Assembly (NCBI GenBank): GCA_030015575.1
Contig: CM057338.1
Span: 830,854,353 to 830,918,352 of the forward strand
Length of the DNA: 64,000 nucleotides
Reading direction: 5' to 3'
Origin: Agapanthus africanus
Lineage: Eukaryota; Streptophyta; Magnoliopsida; Asparagales; Amaryllidaceae
In this document: piece after piece, positions 1 through 10,307 of the stretch
Numbering within the stretch: the stretch's first letter is position 1
How the letters are laid out: the number at the start of each line of letters is the position of its first letter
Translations under genes and position numbers: made by a program
The notes under the pieces: generated by a model
Database searches by the model: none
What the model was told of the DNA's origin: nothing
What the model saw: the letters and a program-made list of their open reading frames with translations, nothing else

Positions 1-902
1 AGATTGGAGGTGTAGAGGTTGAAAGGATTGGTGATGGTTTCACTCGAAAAGGGCCCTTCACAATCTGGCAAATCAAGCACTACAAAGTCGCACAACTCAT
101 TAAACGTTTTATTTTCAACTGGTGAATCATTTGGGACACTTGATAGATATTCAAAACCGGAGTTGTGGGATTCAATTGGTGATGGGTAGGTTTGATTTGG
201 AAGGGTGCACAGCTCACTTTCTCCACTCAAATTCTCAATCTGTCCAACCGCCTCATCATACATTGGAAATTTTGGGGCTAGTTGGAAACTAGCTACCGGG
301 TCACTAGGTTGCATAAGGACGGCAATGGACGCATCCAAATTCCTCATCTGTTGGTTTGTCGCTACAATATAAGCTTCCAACGACTGTTCCAAACTAGACA
401 TGGGTTGTGAAGGGGTTTCAGTAAAAGATTCAAAGTTGTTTGGATACGTAAAACTCCCAAATGGTTGTGTAGAAGCAATGTCTAGGGAAGGTGCGAAAGT
501 CGGGTAGGACTGGTAGGAATTGAATGGTTGGACAGGAGTAGGATCAACATTTGGATAAAAAGGTGAATGGACTTGTTGATCCCCAGAACTGGAAGTGTTG
601 AAAGGATTGAAAGATCGGTTACGAGATTGTTCAATATGTTCAGCAATAGACATGGGTTTCGGAGTTACAACAGAACTCGAAAAAGTAGTATCAACGTACG
701 AAGGTGGTGAAGGTTGAAATGGTTGATACAGAGTGGATTGCGGAGTCGAACTGTTTCTCCTAAATGCTTCTATTCGATCTTTCAAAGAAATTTTGGGCAT
801 GGAGGGGTCGTCCGTAATTCGACCAAAACAATTCGCGTAGGAAGCAATGTTTGGATGAGGGTACCAAAGTTCGGCAAGAGTTTTAGGAGGTGGGGTACCC
901 AT
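1..902 (-). CDS. Gag-side ORF of a gypsy element, open to window edge
   Basis: A single frame is open on the minus strand from the ATG at 902-900 to position 1, about 300 codons, and runs off the window, so only its N-terminal part is visible. The protein starts MGTPPPKTLAELWYPHPN and is rich in Ser, Pro, Asn and Gln, with no zinc knuckle in the visible part. It lies about 1.1 kb downstream of an Asp-type primer site, which is where gag begins in Athila/Tat gypsy elements; that position is the main reason for the gag call. No family domain is recognised by eye, so an extra 5' ORF of the element is possible. Within the window the frame looks whole. Host genes of this composition are unlikely given the adjoining LTR and primer site. 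Confidence 0.6.
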   Translation of the reverse strand, partial: MGTPPPKTLAELWYPHPNIASYANCFGRITDDPSMPKISLKDRIEAFRRNSSTPQSTLYQPFQPSPPSYVDTTFSSSVVTPKPMSIAEHIEQSRNRSFNPFNTSSSGDQQVHSPFYPNVDPTPVQPFNSYQSYPTFAPSLDIASTQPFGSFTYPNNFESFTETPSQPMSSLEQSLEAYIVATNQQMRNLDASIAVLMQPSDPVASFQLAPKFPMYDEAVGQIENLSGESELCTLPNQTYPSPIESHNSGFEYLSSVPNDSPVENKTFNELCDFVVLDLPDCEGPFSSETITNPFNLYTSN

Positions 903-1090
903 GATGTAAGAAGGAGAAGAAAAAGAATGTGGGTGCAAGTGGGGTGCAATGGATTTCTTAGCGACAAGTAGCAAGTTTTTGTAAAAAAAAATTCCGTTTT
1001 GTGTTTTTTTTTATAAGGAGCTTTTTGCAAAAAGATTTTTAATAAGAAGCTTAGACACACGTTCAATCAATCACAATATGCACAATCAAG

Positions 1091-1325
1091 CCTAGATCTA
1101 GGGTCACCTAGGTCAACTAGACTACTCCTAACTGTTCCAAAGGGCAAGTTGTGAGGATCTCAAATCGCCTCTTCACCGCCAATTGTGGTAAGCACAAGTA
1201 AAGAAAGGAGGGATCCGCTCACGAATCACCGTGAGACGGGCCTTTTAAAATTACCTTTCCCCACTTGTCTAGCCTAGGCACCACAAAGTCTGGTTTAGAT
1301 AAACGATCGATGCCTACAACTATTC
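1091..1325 (+). repeat. Leader module shared with another gypsy LTR
   Basis: About 235 bp resembling 23310-23545 at roughly 80% identity by eye. Shared landmarks are CGCCTCTTCACCGCCAATTG, GAGGGATCCGCTCACGAATC, CGGGCCTTTTAAA and TTTAGATAAACGATCGATG. Here it lies in the untranslated leader of the Asp-primed element; the other copy lies inside the long LTR of a different gypsy element. Both copies have the same orientation relative to their host element. The surrounding sequence is unrelated. Confidence 0.75.
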
Positions 1326-1701
1326 ATTTGTCCTATTAGCGCGACAGTCCTTATAGGCTGAGTCTAATCTTTTTTAATTAACTCGATGGTCAATGCAATA
1401 TGCTTTTTGTGATTTTTGGGGTCCTAGGAAGGGTAATGAAATCCCCACCCAATCTGGATTGGTGTTAAAGCCCCTTAAAGTCAATTTTAAAGATGCAAAG
1501 CAGTAAAACACACAAAACACACTTGCCAAATTTATTTTTTTTGCGGCGCAAAGAATCCTGCACAAAATCAAGTTATTGGAGAAGGAAGAGAAGTTTTTGC
1601 GCAAAGAACCCTGCAGGAAAATTTTTCAGAGGATATTAGGGTGTTCAGAAGAAGAAAAGAAGGCTTACAGAGTGGTTTCCACCTGCTGACGTCACCACCA
1701 A

Positions 1702-1750
1702 GCCGCGGTTCCGCGGTCAAAAGAGGGATATTGCGGCGGTTCCGCGGTGG
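1702..1750. repeat. Paired CCGCGG palindromes, leader copy
   Basis: Two GC-rich inverted repeats of the form CCGCGG-NN-CCGCGG are separated by about 14 bp containing CAAAAG. The same arrangement recurs at 3001-3049 inside the LTR of the same element, so a roughly 60-bp block is present twice about 1.3 kb apart. Function unknown. Confidence 0.7.
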
Positions 1751-2008
1751 ATTTGTTGGTTCAGATCTCCAATTTCTTCTGTTTCTCTGTTGTGGTTCTC
1801 CTCTGTTGGTTCAGATCTTCTGTTTGCTGTTTTGCTTACTGGATTTTTCCAGATCTAAATCTGTTCGTCGATCCTGCACAATTCAAACAAAACACCCTTC
1901 ACAAAATAACAAGATGATAAACTTTTTATATTTTTTAATTTTTCAGTTTTTATGATTTTTCAATTTTTATATTAACCCGAAATTACAAAAAGAAAATAAC
2001 TACGCCAT

Positions 2009-2025
2009 CCCTGGCAACGGCGCCA
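2009..2025 (-). other. Primer binding site, tRNA-Asp type
   Basis: On the minus strand the site reads TGGCGCCGTTGCCAGGG, complementary to the 3' end of plant tRNA-Asp (…CCCGGCAACGGCGCCA) with one difference. It lies 2 bp inside the LTR boundary at 2028, where the + strand begins TGATTGG, and therefore fixes the orientation of the element as minus. Confidence 0.85.
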
Positions 2026-2868
2026 TTTGATTGGTAGGGAATTTAGCTTACGTGCTTTTTAGATCAAAGAATATTTACCGCAATCAAGAACGGCGTCGCT
2101 TGGTAGCTAGCCGGTGAGTACGGGTCGGTCCACAGGGATGTTGTGTATTTTCTATTTGTTCTAACGAGTTAATTCCAATTGGGGTTGGATTGATTATCAC
2201 TAAAAACTGAAATGAGTTTGATTAAATCTTGCTAGGGTTAGGTTTAGGTTAAATTTGGAAATTCAATATTTCCCACCGCTTTCTATGCCCTAATTAAGAT
2301 CTTTTAGGTGTTAAGGTAATGGTTAACAAAGTGGATTAGTACCATCGGGAAGAAACTAGATTTCTTCCTCTAGGTTCTTGTCCGTCCTTTCTTAACTCTT
2401 ACCCTAACCTCCATGGAAAACATACACAACCGGTCTTTAACTACGGTATCACCGCTACCTCGTGGGATAGGGTGCCGTAGTGAGCGGTGTGTGTATGTAT
2501 GCATAGAGTCCTATTAAAATGTATGACGGGCAAGAAAGGGGAGAGAGATTTTCATCTCTCAAACCTTTCCTATTCCTAACCCTAACAAGTGAGGAACTAC
2601 TCACTCATTAGAGAATTGATAAAAGACATTTTTTTATGATTGTTTTTAAAAGACTAATTATCTAAACTGCGGCAGATAAATAAAATCTAACTAGGGCAGA
2701 TAAATAAATTTCTAAACTACGGAAGAAAAGAAATTAACTAGGGCAAGGTAAAAAAAAGCTACTTACTTTTATTCGATGCATTCTTCAAAACATTACATAG
2801 AATTCTGAATTTTGAGCAATAAAAAGAGGCATAGGAAGAGGCATGCTCCAAAAAGAGCTTTAGGGTTT

Positions 2869-2878
2869 CTATTTATAG
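2869..2878 (-). promoter_or_regulatory. LTR TATA box
   Basis: The minus strand reads CTATAAATAG, a canonical plant TATA box, about 850 bp upstream of the primer site and inside the proposed LTR. It is the only good TATA box in the LTR on this strand. Confidence 0.55.
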
Positions 2879-3000
2879 ATTATAGAAACCCTAGGGTTAC
2901 ATTTGATCCCTATCTGCATTTACAAAACTACCCTAAGAAGCCTAGTCAACGCACCGCCACCCACCGACATTTGATTTTTGCACCGACACGTGCTTACCAT

Positions 3001-3049
3001 GGCCGCGGAACCGCGGCCAAAAGCCATGTTTGGCCGCGGATCCGCGGCC
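3001..3049. repeat. Paired GGCCGCGG palindromes, LTR copy
   Basis: 3001-3018 is GGCCGCGGAACCGCGGCC (8-bp arms around AA) and 3032-3049 is the perfect 18-bp palindrome GGCCGCGGATCCGCGGCC. They are separated by 13 bp containing CAAAAG, matching the spacing of the pair at 1702-1750. They lie upstream of the TATA box in U3 and could be protein-binding or strongly methylated sites; that is inference. Confidence 0.75.
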
Positions 3050-3460
3050 ATATAGAGGGGTCTTGGGCTCTGTTTTCTTCTGATGCTTCAAGTTGATTTA
3101 CACATCTGTTTTCTTCATTTGGTTCTTCAGAATGTCTTCTAGTTTCTTCCAGATTTCCACAGTGCAGAATGTCATGGACTTTTACCCTTTGCTTCGTGTC
3201 GAAGTCTTGAATCTTGCGTTGCCTTTGTACTTTTGTGAACTTGTTCATTGATCTTCATTTGTCCCTCAAACTGTAACCATTATCAAGATTCTTCCATTTG
3301 TTGGTCGTAGTCTCACTTTTGTATCGTCTTTTCATCATTTTCACTGTTTTGTTCCGAGAACCTGTAACCTGCAACTATGTAGCAGACATGGATCAAAAGC
3401 ACCTGTTTATTTGTAAAATGAATAAGAATGGGGAATATACTAATGCAAAATTATGATATG

Positions 3461-6400
3461 AACAGTAATAACCCGTAAAAAGATATGCAGGTACTATCCC
3501 CCCCGGATCAGTCCTGGTCGGCTACAAAACCTATAATATAATTGTGTACCTCATGATAGCAGCATATCAATATATATGGATGTCCAGCATCGACACCCGA
3601 AATCAGAATTCTCTCGTGTCCATCACCGACACGCAAATCCTCAAATCTCTCATGTCCATCATCAACACGCAAATGCAGATACCGTCGACACCATCTCTAC
3701 AAATGATCGACACCCGATATCCCTGGCCCCGATCGGTATCCCCTGGATATCCGTCGTGCCCAATCGAACCCCGGTCAGTATCCCCTGGATATCTGCCGTG
3801 CTCATTTCTATCTCCGGTATCGAGTTTCCTCGCTAGGCTCCCCGCTTCTAATGCGGCTATCATGCCCCTCAGTCTTGACCAGTTCCACCATGTATCCGAC
3901 TGTATAGCTCCCCCACTCAGTCTGGATAAGTAGCAATTCCGAAACCGTATATCTCCCCCACTCGGTTCGGGATAAAACAATCAGAAAACATCAAGCTCAT
4001 GGTGGACGTCAACTCATCATATCCAGAAATATCGAGTAAAGAATAAGAATACTTGCATAGATCATTCTGATGATATATTATATATATACATATATAACAG
4101 CGTCACATACCACTGATATACATCATCAAAAGTAAAACATCCTGAAAACTCATAAGAATCAACTATGAATACCCATGGTACTGGTATTCACAATACTTAA
4201 CAGATAATAAGGTAAAGTACATAAATAAGTCATACAAGAAAATAAACGTATCAATTCTACTGTGTCATGGCAATACTAATGATGTGTAGTGTAGCATACG
4301 CGTTTATGCTTGTGCAACATGATAATCATTAATATTTGTGCGAGTGTTCTATAAGTGTATAAAGCCTACTCATTTCAACATCTACATACGCATTACATAA
4401 CATAATGGTCCTACAGTGAAATGGCAGTACCAATGAGGTGTACGTGCTTGTGCAACATGGTACTCATTGGTAGTTGTGCAATGTTCTATCAGAAAGTTCG
4501 TATTACGGAAACGTATAATATCAATAATTATAACGCGAACATGTAAATTAAATCTAAGCGTAACTAATAAATGTAACTACTTACTATGAGCTATACCATT
4601 ATCTTTGGAAATGGAACGAAACGTCGGTTTTGAAATAAGAAATCTGCCTTAGGTTAAAAATATATATTCGTTTTGGAAATTGGCACAGCATCCTTGTCTT
4701 TTATAATTAAAAAGGGAAACGAATCGTTAGTTTTTAAAAGAGTATAGCCCACTCAAGTATTACGTTCTAAAACGAAATAAAACATTAATTTACGAGTCTA
4801 AAGGAAACTTGGCCGTTATGCGGCATACGAATCTCATCATCACCAATACGGTATAACTCCTCATATAATACCTCACATTATCAGTATATCTAAATCATCT
4901 CTAGTACGGCATGATCCTTCGTACCAATTTACCAAACCATAAATAAACTACATGTAAATGAATATCATGCTAAATGCAAACTAACTCCAATACCAATATC
5001 TTGAATAAATACTAAAACTAACTATATATCATACTACTATTTATAAGGTTGCGGGGGTGCTATACGCCATCCACCCGACTTCCCCCGTAAATATAAATCT
5101 ACTCACCAACTTGTCGAGCTCGTAGATTCCACGATTGCTATGTCTGTCAACTCCATCTCGGAAACCTTCGCGATCGTACCTATAATCGTAGTTATATCAT
5201 ATCGACGTAAATATCATATCAAAACTCAAAACAACAAGATAGGCACCCATAGGTTAGAACCTACAGTATACTTCACCTAAAAATGACAATTGCCACTGAA
5301 ATTAACGTGCGAACGTCGATGTTTCAGTTGCAGTACAAAATACGAAAAACCCGTATCGAAATATCGGAAACTTGATAAAACCTTTACTAAAACATTCCCA
5401 GATTTCTCTGTATGCATATTGGGACAAATCAAACAATACTATAAATCATAAAATACCCAAACAAAGCCACAGAAGAAAAACCAACACCAACAAGCCTAGG
5501 GGGGCCGGCGTCGCCGGAAATTTGATGAATGTCGCCGGATCAATCATGGAGTTAGGGGCTCGGGCTTTAAGTGAAGTCTCCTAGTGGTCTTATGATACTT
5601 ATGGTATTGCTATTTTTTCTAGTGGTTACACCTATTGGTTCCAGATTCAATTACAGTAGGCTAAATATCACACAAGTTCATGTTTTTCTATACTGCATAT
5701 GAAAACTGATATTTGAACAGAATTGATTTGGTAAAGAGAGAAGAAGATATACCTATTGGAATGATGCACAAAGGATTACAGCTCAAGGATGGTATGATGG
5801 AGACCTTTAGGGATTGTAGTAGCTTCTAGGTTGATGGTGTGAGCAAAATTGGTGAAGGAATTTATGGATTTTCTCTTGTGGTAGTGAACACTTAGAAATA
5901 TTTAGGGGGAAAGCATCAATGACCTATGGTTTCAGTTGAGATTGTGCATAAGTGTTAGAAGAAAATAATAGGGTGAGGATGTGTGTAGAGAAAGGAGGAG
6001 GTGTCAACCATGAGGGGTGAGGGGTGAGGTGTAGTGTTGTGAGGTGATGATGTAAAGTGAGAAGGAGGAGGTGTAAAATATGAAGGAGGAGATGGAGGGA
6101 GTTGAGCATGGGTGAGGGTAGGGTGTTGTGAGGGTTTAGCCTAGGATATCATATACCAACCATGATTAAAAGAAATCCAACAAATAAAGAAAAACTTTCA
6201 TATTACAAATCTAAATCCATGAAAAATGAAATGTTTATCATAATATTTAAATACCATTATCTTAATATCTAATTTCATATCATGTTAAAATAATTAATAT
6301 CTCATTTTTATGATATCGCACACTTTTCTTTGTATTTACCAAAATACTTACATTTTTACGGATATAATTCCGATACCCAATTTCATAAGCGATATCATTT

Positions 6401-6463
6401 TTGTAAACTTATTTTCATATTTAGAATTATAAATTAATATTTATAATTTTCCAAAATGTTACA
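3461..6463 (-). repeat. Gypsy-type LTR, left end uncertain
   Basis: Non-coding. The right end reads TTTTCCAAAATGTTACA (ends 6463), which on the minus strand is a typical gypsy LTR start, TGTAACATTTTGG. A GA-rich block (about 5980-6120) and a GC-rich CCGGCGTCGCCGG block (about 5503-5540) resemble the transcribed part of the other gypsy LTRs here. It interrupts the protease-side coding region of the neighbouring gypsy element. The left end is placed near 3461 because sequence character changes there; no matching target duplication was found. It contains short ORFs with no recognisable domain, judged chance. Confidence 0.5.
4264..4494 (+). repeat. Diverged direct repeat inside an LTR
   Basis: 4264-4357 and 4417-4494 are diverged copies sharing GCTTGTGCAACATG, flanked by similar CAATACTAATGA/CAGTACCAATGA and TGTTCTAT stretches. 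A local tandem duplication in the LTR. Confidence 0.55.
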
Positions 6464-6479
6464 CTTCCATCGACGAAAA

Positions 6480-6943
6480 AACGGCATTTTTCGGCTTAGC
6501 CCTAAATTCGACTAGCTCGACTGATTTGCTGCCTCCCAAGAATTCGAACTCCGGATGTCTGGGAATTTAGAAAATCGCCTTTTTTCTCTACAGTCTATGT
6601 GAGCGTGGAAAATTCCAAGAAAGTCCATTCTCAAGACAACGTCATAACTGCTTGTATCTATCACCAAGAAATCTGCGAACAACTCCCGTCCGCAAATAAC
6701 AATAGGGCAACCCTTGCATTCATTACTAGATATAATTCTCTAATTTCCAGTGTGTATATCCCAACTACTAGATAGGGCCATGTGTAGAATAGAATGTGCA
6801 CCAATAAATTTGGACGACATGAAGCAATGGGATGCACCAGAATCAAATAATGCCAATACGGAAAAATTATGGACAAGTAGGATACCTGAAACAATATCGT
6901 CTGAAGTTTTGGCCTCCTCGGCCGTTAGGGTGAAGGCCTGTTC
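6480..6943 (-). pseudogene. Retroelement aspartic protease remnant
   Basis: Minus-strand translation around 6790-6850 gives VLALFDSGASHCFMSSKFI, a retropepsin active-site region with the catalytic Asp in D-S-G-A. Downstream, DVVLRMDFLGIFHAHIDC resembles the 'GMDWL…H…IDC' stretch that follows protease in chromovirus pol. It directly follows the gag zinc knuckles, as expected for a gag-pol polyprotein. The remnant is broken and ends at the insertion of the neighbouring LTR. No later pol domains are present in this segment. Confidence 0.8.
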
Positions 6944-7990
6944 TTAATTAGGCCTCTGAGTAATCTGCTTCAGTGGTGTTTTCTCGACATCACCCTTCAA
7001 CTGTAGCTTCGAAGGGCACATACCAATCGAATGGTCAGCTGATCCACAAACTAAGTAGAGTCCATATTTCCTCCGACAATTCTTTTGCATATGGCCGGGT
7101 AGATGGCAGTAATCACAAACCACATTCCTTTTCTGATTTGATACGAAAGGCCATTTCATAGGCACTGTCTCCTGTCTCCTGACCGAAATGCTCTTACGTC
7201 CAGCAGCTCTAGTTGGTGCATGCAAGGTCTTCCGCACCATAACCTCCTGTTGATGAGTACCTGTTTTTCTCTCTGATAATCTCTGTTGTTCTCTATCTGC
7301 CGTGAGAACTTGAGAAAAAGTGGTCAACCCCAACAATGTGATATGCTTCTGAATCTCCACATCCAGACAATGCATGAACCGCCTTGCCCAATCCGCCTCG
7401 TTGGCAACCAAGGGCCCTGCAAATCGACTGAGCCGGGTCCACTCAGCCACATATGCATCCACAAATCCGCCATTCTGCTTTAGGCCAATAAACTTCTCTT
7501 CCATTTCCTCTCCAGCAGACCGTGGAAAAAATTTCTCCAAGAAACTCCGTGTAAAAGTTGCTCAGCTGATCGGCTTTGCCAAACGTGTCTCCTCAACAAG
7601 CCACCATTCGCGAGCATAATCCACCAACTTGATGCGTACCACATCCATCCTTTTCTTGTCCTGGATTTGTGCAGTAACTAGAAGATTTTTTGTATCCACC
7701 AGCCACTGCTCCGCTGGTAATGGTTGCTCCAATTCTGTAAACGTTGCCGGACTGAGCTTCCTGAAGTCCGCCATAATACCCACATGCTAAGCTGGTCTAG
7801 GAAATGTCACCCTTTCAGCTGCCATGATAACAGTCTGTTGGGTCGTCATCAAGCCCTCTTGGAAAGTCTCAGCTTGTTGCAGGTTTAGCTCTGTCTGACG
7901 TTTCTGGTTCTCCAACATACCGCGTATGACCCCAAGTAGTGCGGTGTCGTCGACGCACCTCTGATACGCCCGTAACATTTTTCCCGCCAT
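6944..7990 (-). pseudogene. Gypsy gag remnant with zinc knuckles
   Basis: Minus-strand coding remnants lie in three adjoining blocks: 7990-7787 (MAGKMLRAYQRCVDD…), 7783-7562 (FRKLSPATFTELEQPLPAEQW, a typical gag N-terminal region) and 7540-6944. The last block has the retrotransposon gag core (EKFFP, WTRLSRFAG, ARRF) followed by a CCHC knuckle CDYCHLPGHMQKNC and a second knuckle-like CGSADHSIGMC. Gag packages element RNA into virus-like particles. The frame is broken in a few places. It aligns in general plan with the gag at 20430-21531, so the two belong to related gypsy lineages. Confidence 0.85.
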
Positions 7991-8190
7991 GATTCTGAAG
8001 TCAAGAACAATTGAAGAGAATTAGCAACGGAAACACGATTTAATAAAACAAGGAATCAATAAACTATAGATTCAAGAATGGCAAGGCGGTAATGTGGAAG
8101 GACACGTTCCTTATTCCGGGTGTTAAGGTCAATGTATTGGGTATAATACCAAACTACAAATTAAACCAAGCCCAGCTAAACTAAACCCTA

Positions 8191-8199
8191 GGTTCTGAT
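8191..8199 (-). other. Half of a split tRNA-Met primer site
   Basis: Together with 10295-10299 this spells, on the minus strand, GTTGGTATCAGAAC, a tRNA-iMet-type primer site. The two halves are separated by the solo LTR at 8200-10289, whose target duplication CTGAT lies in the primer site itself. Confidence 0.8.
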
Positions 8200-10289
8200 T
8201 GTTGGATATAGTGCCCTCAGAGTCAATTATTAGATCACAGGCACGTGATTGCAATGATTGAGGGAGGACCTATGCCGGTAGAACAGTCTTACTCAAGATG
8301 ATAGTATGCTATCTGGTTTATCTTTATCATCGTGTACTGTTTAAGGTGACCTTACAGGTCACTATTGCGCGTTTATAGAGCCCTTAGGATTCTTGCTTGA
8401 CGGCCAGCAGTATGATGGCGATCATATACGTGGGAGCTGGGGTCTATAAGCACATCCTTAAAAGGTCCCTAGTCGTGGGAGTTTTCGAGACAGGGCATCG
8501 ATACTCCAGAGTAGACTAGTGTATACAGTCGAGACCCCGACGAGGGGCGGTGGCCGGTCTCACAAGCCACTGGTGTCAGTTGGTTCACCTAAGATGTATA
8601 CAGGTGCTTATTGGGTTATGAGTACACCGGACAGGACTCGCCGGGAACATACTAGTTGGTTTTATACCTGATGTCAGATAGCAGTTCCCTGGTGACATGT
8701 GTACAGGTTAGTTCATCGACCTGAGATCGTCATTTGTCTCGTGTGAGTTCCCACTGTACTTTGATTACTACCCTACCACGGCTCAAAGGAGTCGTACAAA
8801 CAGGTTTTGGTTGGGTACAGTCCCGAGCCACATGGAGGCAGTGAGCGGATCTGCAGGGGTTCGTCTCTCCCGGTATTGGGGGTGAGATCGCGCTGTGTCT
8901 AGGAGAGCCATTACACGAAGTCCTTGGCCAAGACAGGAGATTTACTGGTAAGTATTCCAGTAGTATCTCAGGGTGTTCTGGGCTACACTCCGACACGACT
9001 TGTACCGCTTTTGGGGTCTGACTTTTACCAACCCCCTAGGCCCGCCATGCGATACTCATAGACGAATGGACCGGACTGTACGGATATTGTCACTGACAGG
9101 CTCAGTAGGGTGTCAGGATGAGTTCGCTCATCGACGTCCCATTTGGTCAATACTTGGAGGACCGTTACGTATGGCTAATAGCTCTGACGTGCTAGTGGTT
9201 AAATCCACAGCCAAAGTATTGACGAGTCTTTAGAGTCCCCCACAGACAGTTTCTCAAGTTTCGGGCGAAACGCTGTAGAGGCCGTATGGATATATGGCAG
9301 GGTTCGATCTTATACGTGCGGTATTGCACGGATCATGATCGGACGGATAATACTAGCGGGCTTTGGTTTAAGCCGGATCCTAGTATTATACAGTGTAGAT
9401 TTTGTCTCATTGCATTTATATTCGGTCGGAATACAAATGCGGGTATGTATATACAGTCGCAGGGTTTTCCTGTAATTTATTACGGGATCGCTTTTTTGAA
9501 GTTGCCAGTTTGCATTCCGTTTCGGCCATTTTTCCTTTGTTCCTTCTTGGCTGAAATTCCTTTGATGGGAGGGGCTTATTTGCAAATGTGCAAATTAGCA
9601 AAGTGGAGGATGTTTTTCGTAAGTGGTTGCTTCATGATGGTTTTAGATTGAGGTTGACTCCATTTGCATCATTACTTGCTTTATATGATGGGATTAGGAT
9701 GAGACTTTGTGGTGATCATTATTCCTCATCATCACCCTTTTCTCTTTCTTGCATTATTGCTCACTCCCTCTCTCTTTTTGGAAGCATGGCCGGCCACAAG
9801 GGATGGGGGGGCTGTCCAAAATTTTGGGTTGGGATTTGTATCTCATTTTCTTGCACAAAATGATATAGCTCCATTTCAAAGCTCATCTCCTTCACCTCCA
9901 CTCCAAAAATGGCAACTTCATTAACCGTTGAGACATAGCGTTCTACACTCAGTCTACTGCAATCTTGGACACGTCGGCTTGCCAACTTCGTGTCCGAGTT
10001 GCCTCAGTTCAGAGGTGGGAACCCGTAAAAAGACTCAGTGATGTGGTGCCCTTTCCGACGAGGAGATCGAGACTGGAAATGCCACGGGGATATCGGGATG
10101 GTGGCCGAAGACCGAAGGACACGGATCGCTCGGTATAGCTCTCTACCCTTTCTCTAGTTAGCTAGTAGTAGGTTAATGGTCCGATCCGGGTTTATAGTAT
10201 GCGGTAGCGCCGGTTTAAAGTTAAAGAAAAAGTTTCGTTTCCGCATTTTGGCCTCGGAAGGACGGCCGGGACGCTACCGTACACTGACA
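8200..10289 (+). mobile_element. Solo LTR, Ty1/copia Angela-like family A, copy 1
   Basis: About 2,090 bp, starting TGTTGGATATAGTGCCCTC and ending CCGTACACTGACA. It is flanked by an exact 5-bp target duplication CTGAT (8195-8199 and 10290-10294). It is homologous along its length to 46900-48941 (+) and 50067-52174 (-), and more distantly to 49604-53697. The start and 2-kb size resemble plant Angela/SIRE-like copia LTRs; lineage is inference. No coding capacity; the short ORFs inside are chance. Only one LTR and an intact duplication remain, the usual product of LTR-LTR recombination. Confidence 0.9.
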
Positions 10290-10307
10290 CTGATACCAAC
10301 AAAACTT

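Larger units (their letters stand above)
1..3300 (-). mobile_element. 5' end of a Ty3/gypsy element, Athila/Tat-like
   Basis: Read on the minus strand the order is LTR (about 3300 to 2028), primer site (2025-2009), long untranslated leader (2008-903) and a gag-side ORF (902 to the edge). The primer site matches the 3' end of plant tRNA-Asp, typical of Athila/Tat gypsy lineages. The remainder of the element lies outside the window to the left. The outer end of the LTR is not defined, because no clear terminal CA or target duplication could be found. The part in view looks whole. Confidence 0.7.
2028..3300 (-). repeat. 5' LTR of the Asp-primed gypsy element
   Basis: Starts (on + coordinates) at TGATTGGTAGGG next to the primer site. 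A TATAAAT box lies on the minus strand at about 2870-2876, followed by short AT-rich sequence suited to a transcription start, so U3 lies to the right and R-U5 to the left. It includes two GC palindromes at 3001-3049. The outer (right) limit is an estimate. Confidence 0.6.
6464..8199 (-). mobile_element. Gag-protease segment of a Met-primed gypsy element
   Basis: Internal part of a minus-strand Ty3/gypsy element, probably a chromovirus of Tekay/Del type judged from gag and LTR style. Its order on the minus strand is LTR (from 10308), primer site, gag (7990-6944) and protease (6943 to about 6480). The segment is cut on the left by the LTR ending at 6463 and separated from its own LTR by a copia solo LTR at 8200-10289. 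No reverse transcriptase or integrase is visible. It is broken, with a handful of interruptions. Confidence 0.8.

Noticed and set aside
9286-9651. 121-codon ORF in the copia solo LTR
   Set aside because: No domain; the equivalent positions in the related LTR copies do not keep the frame.
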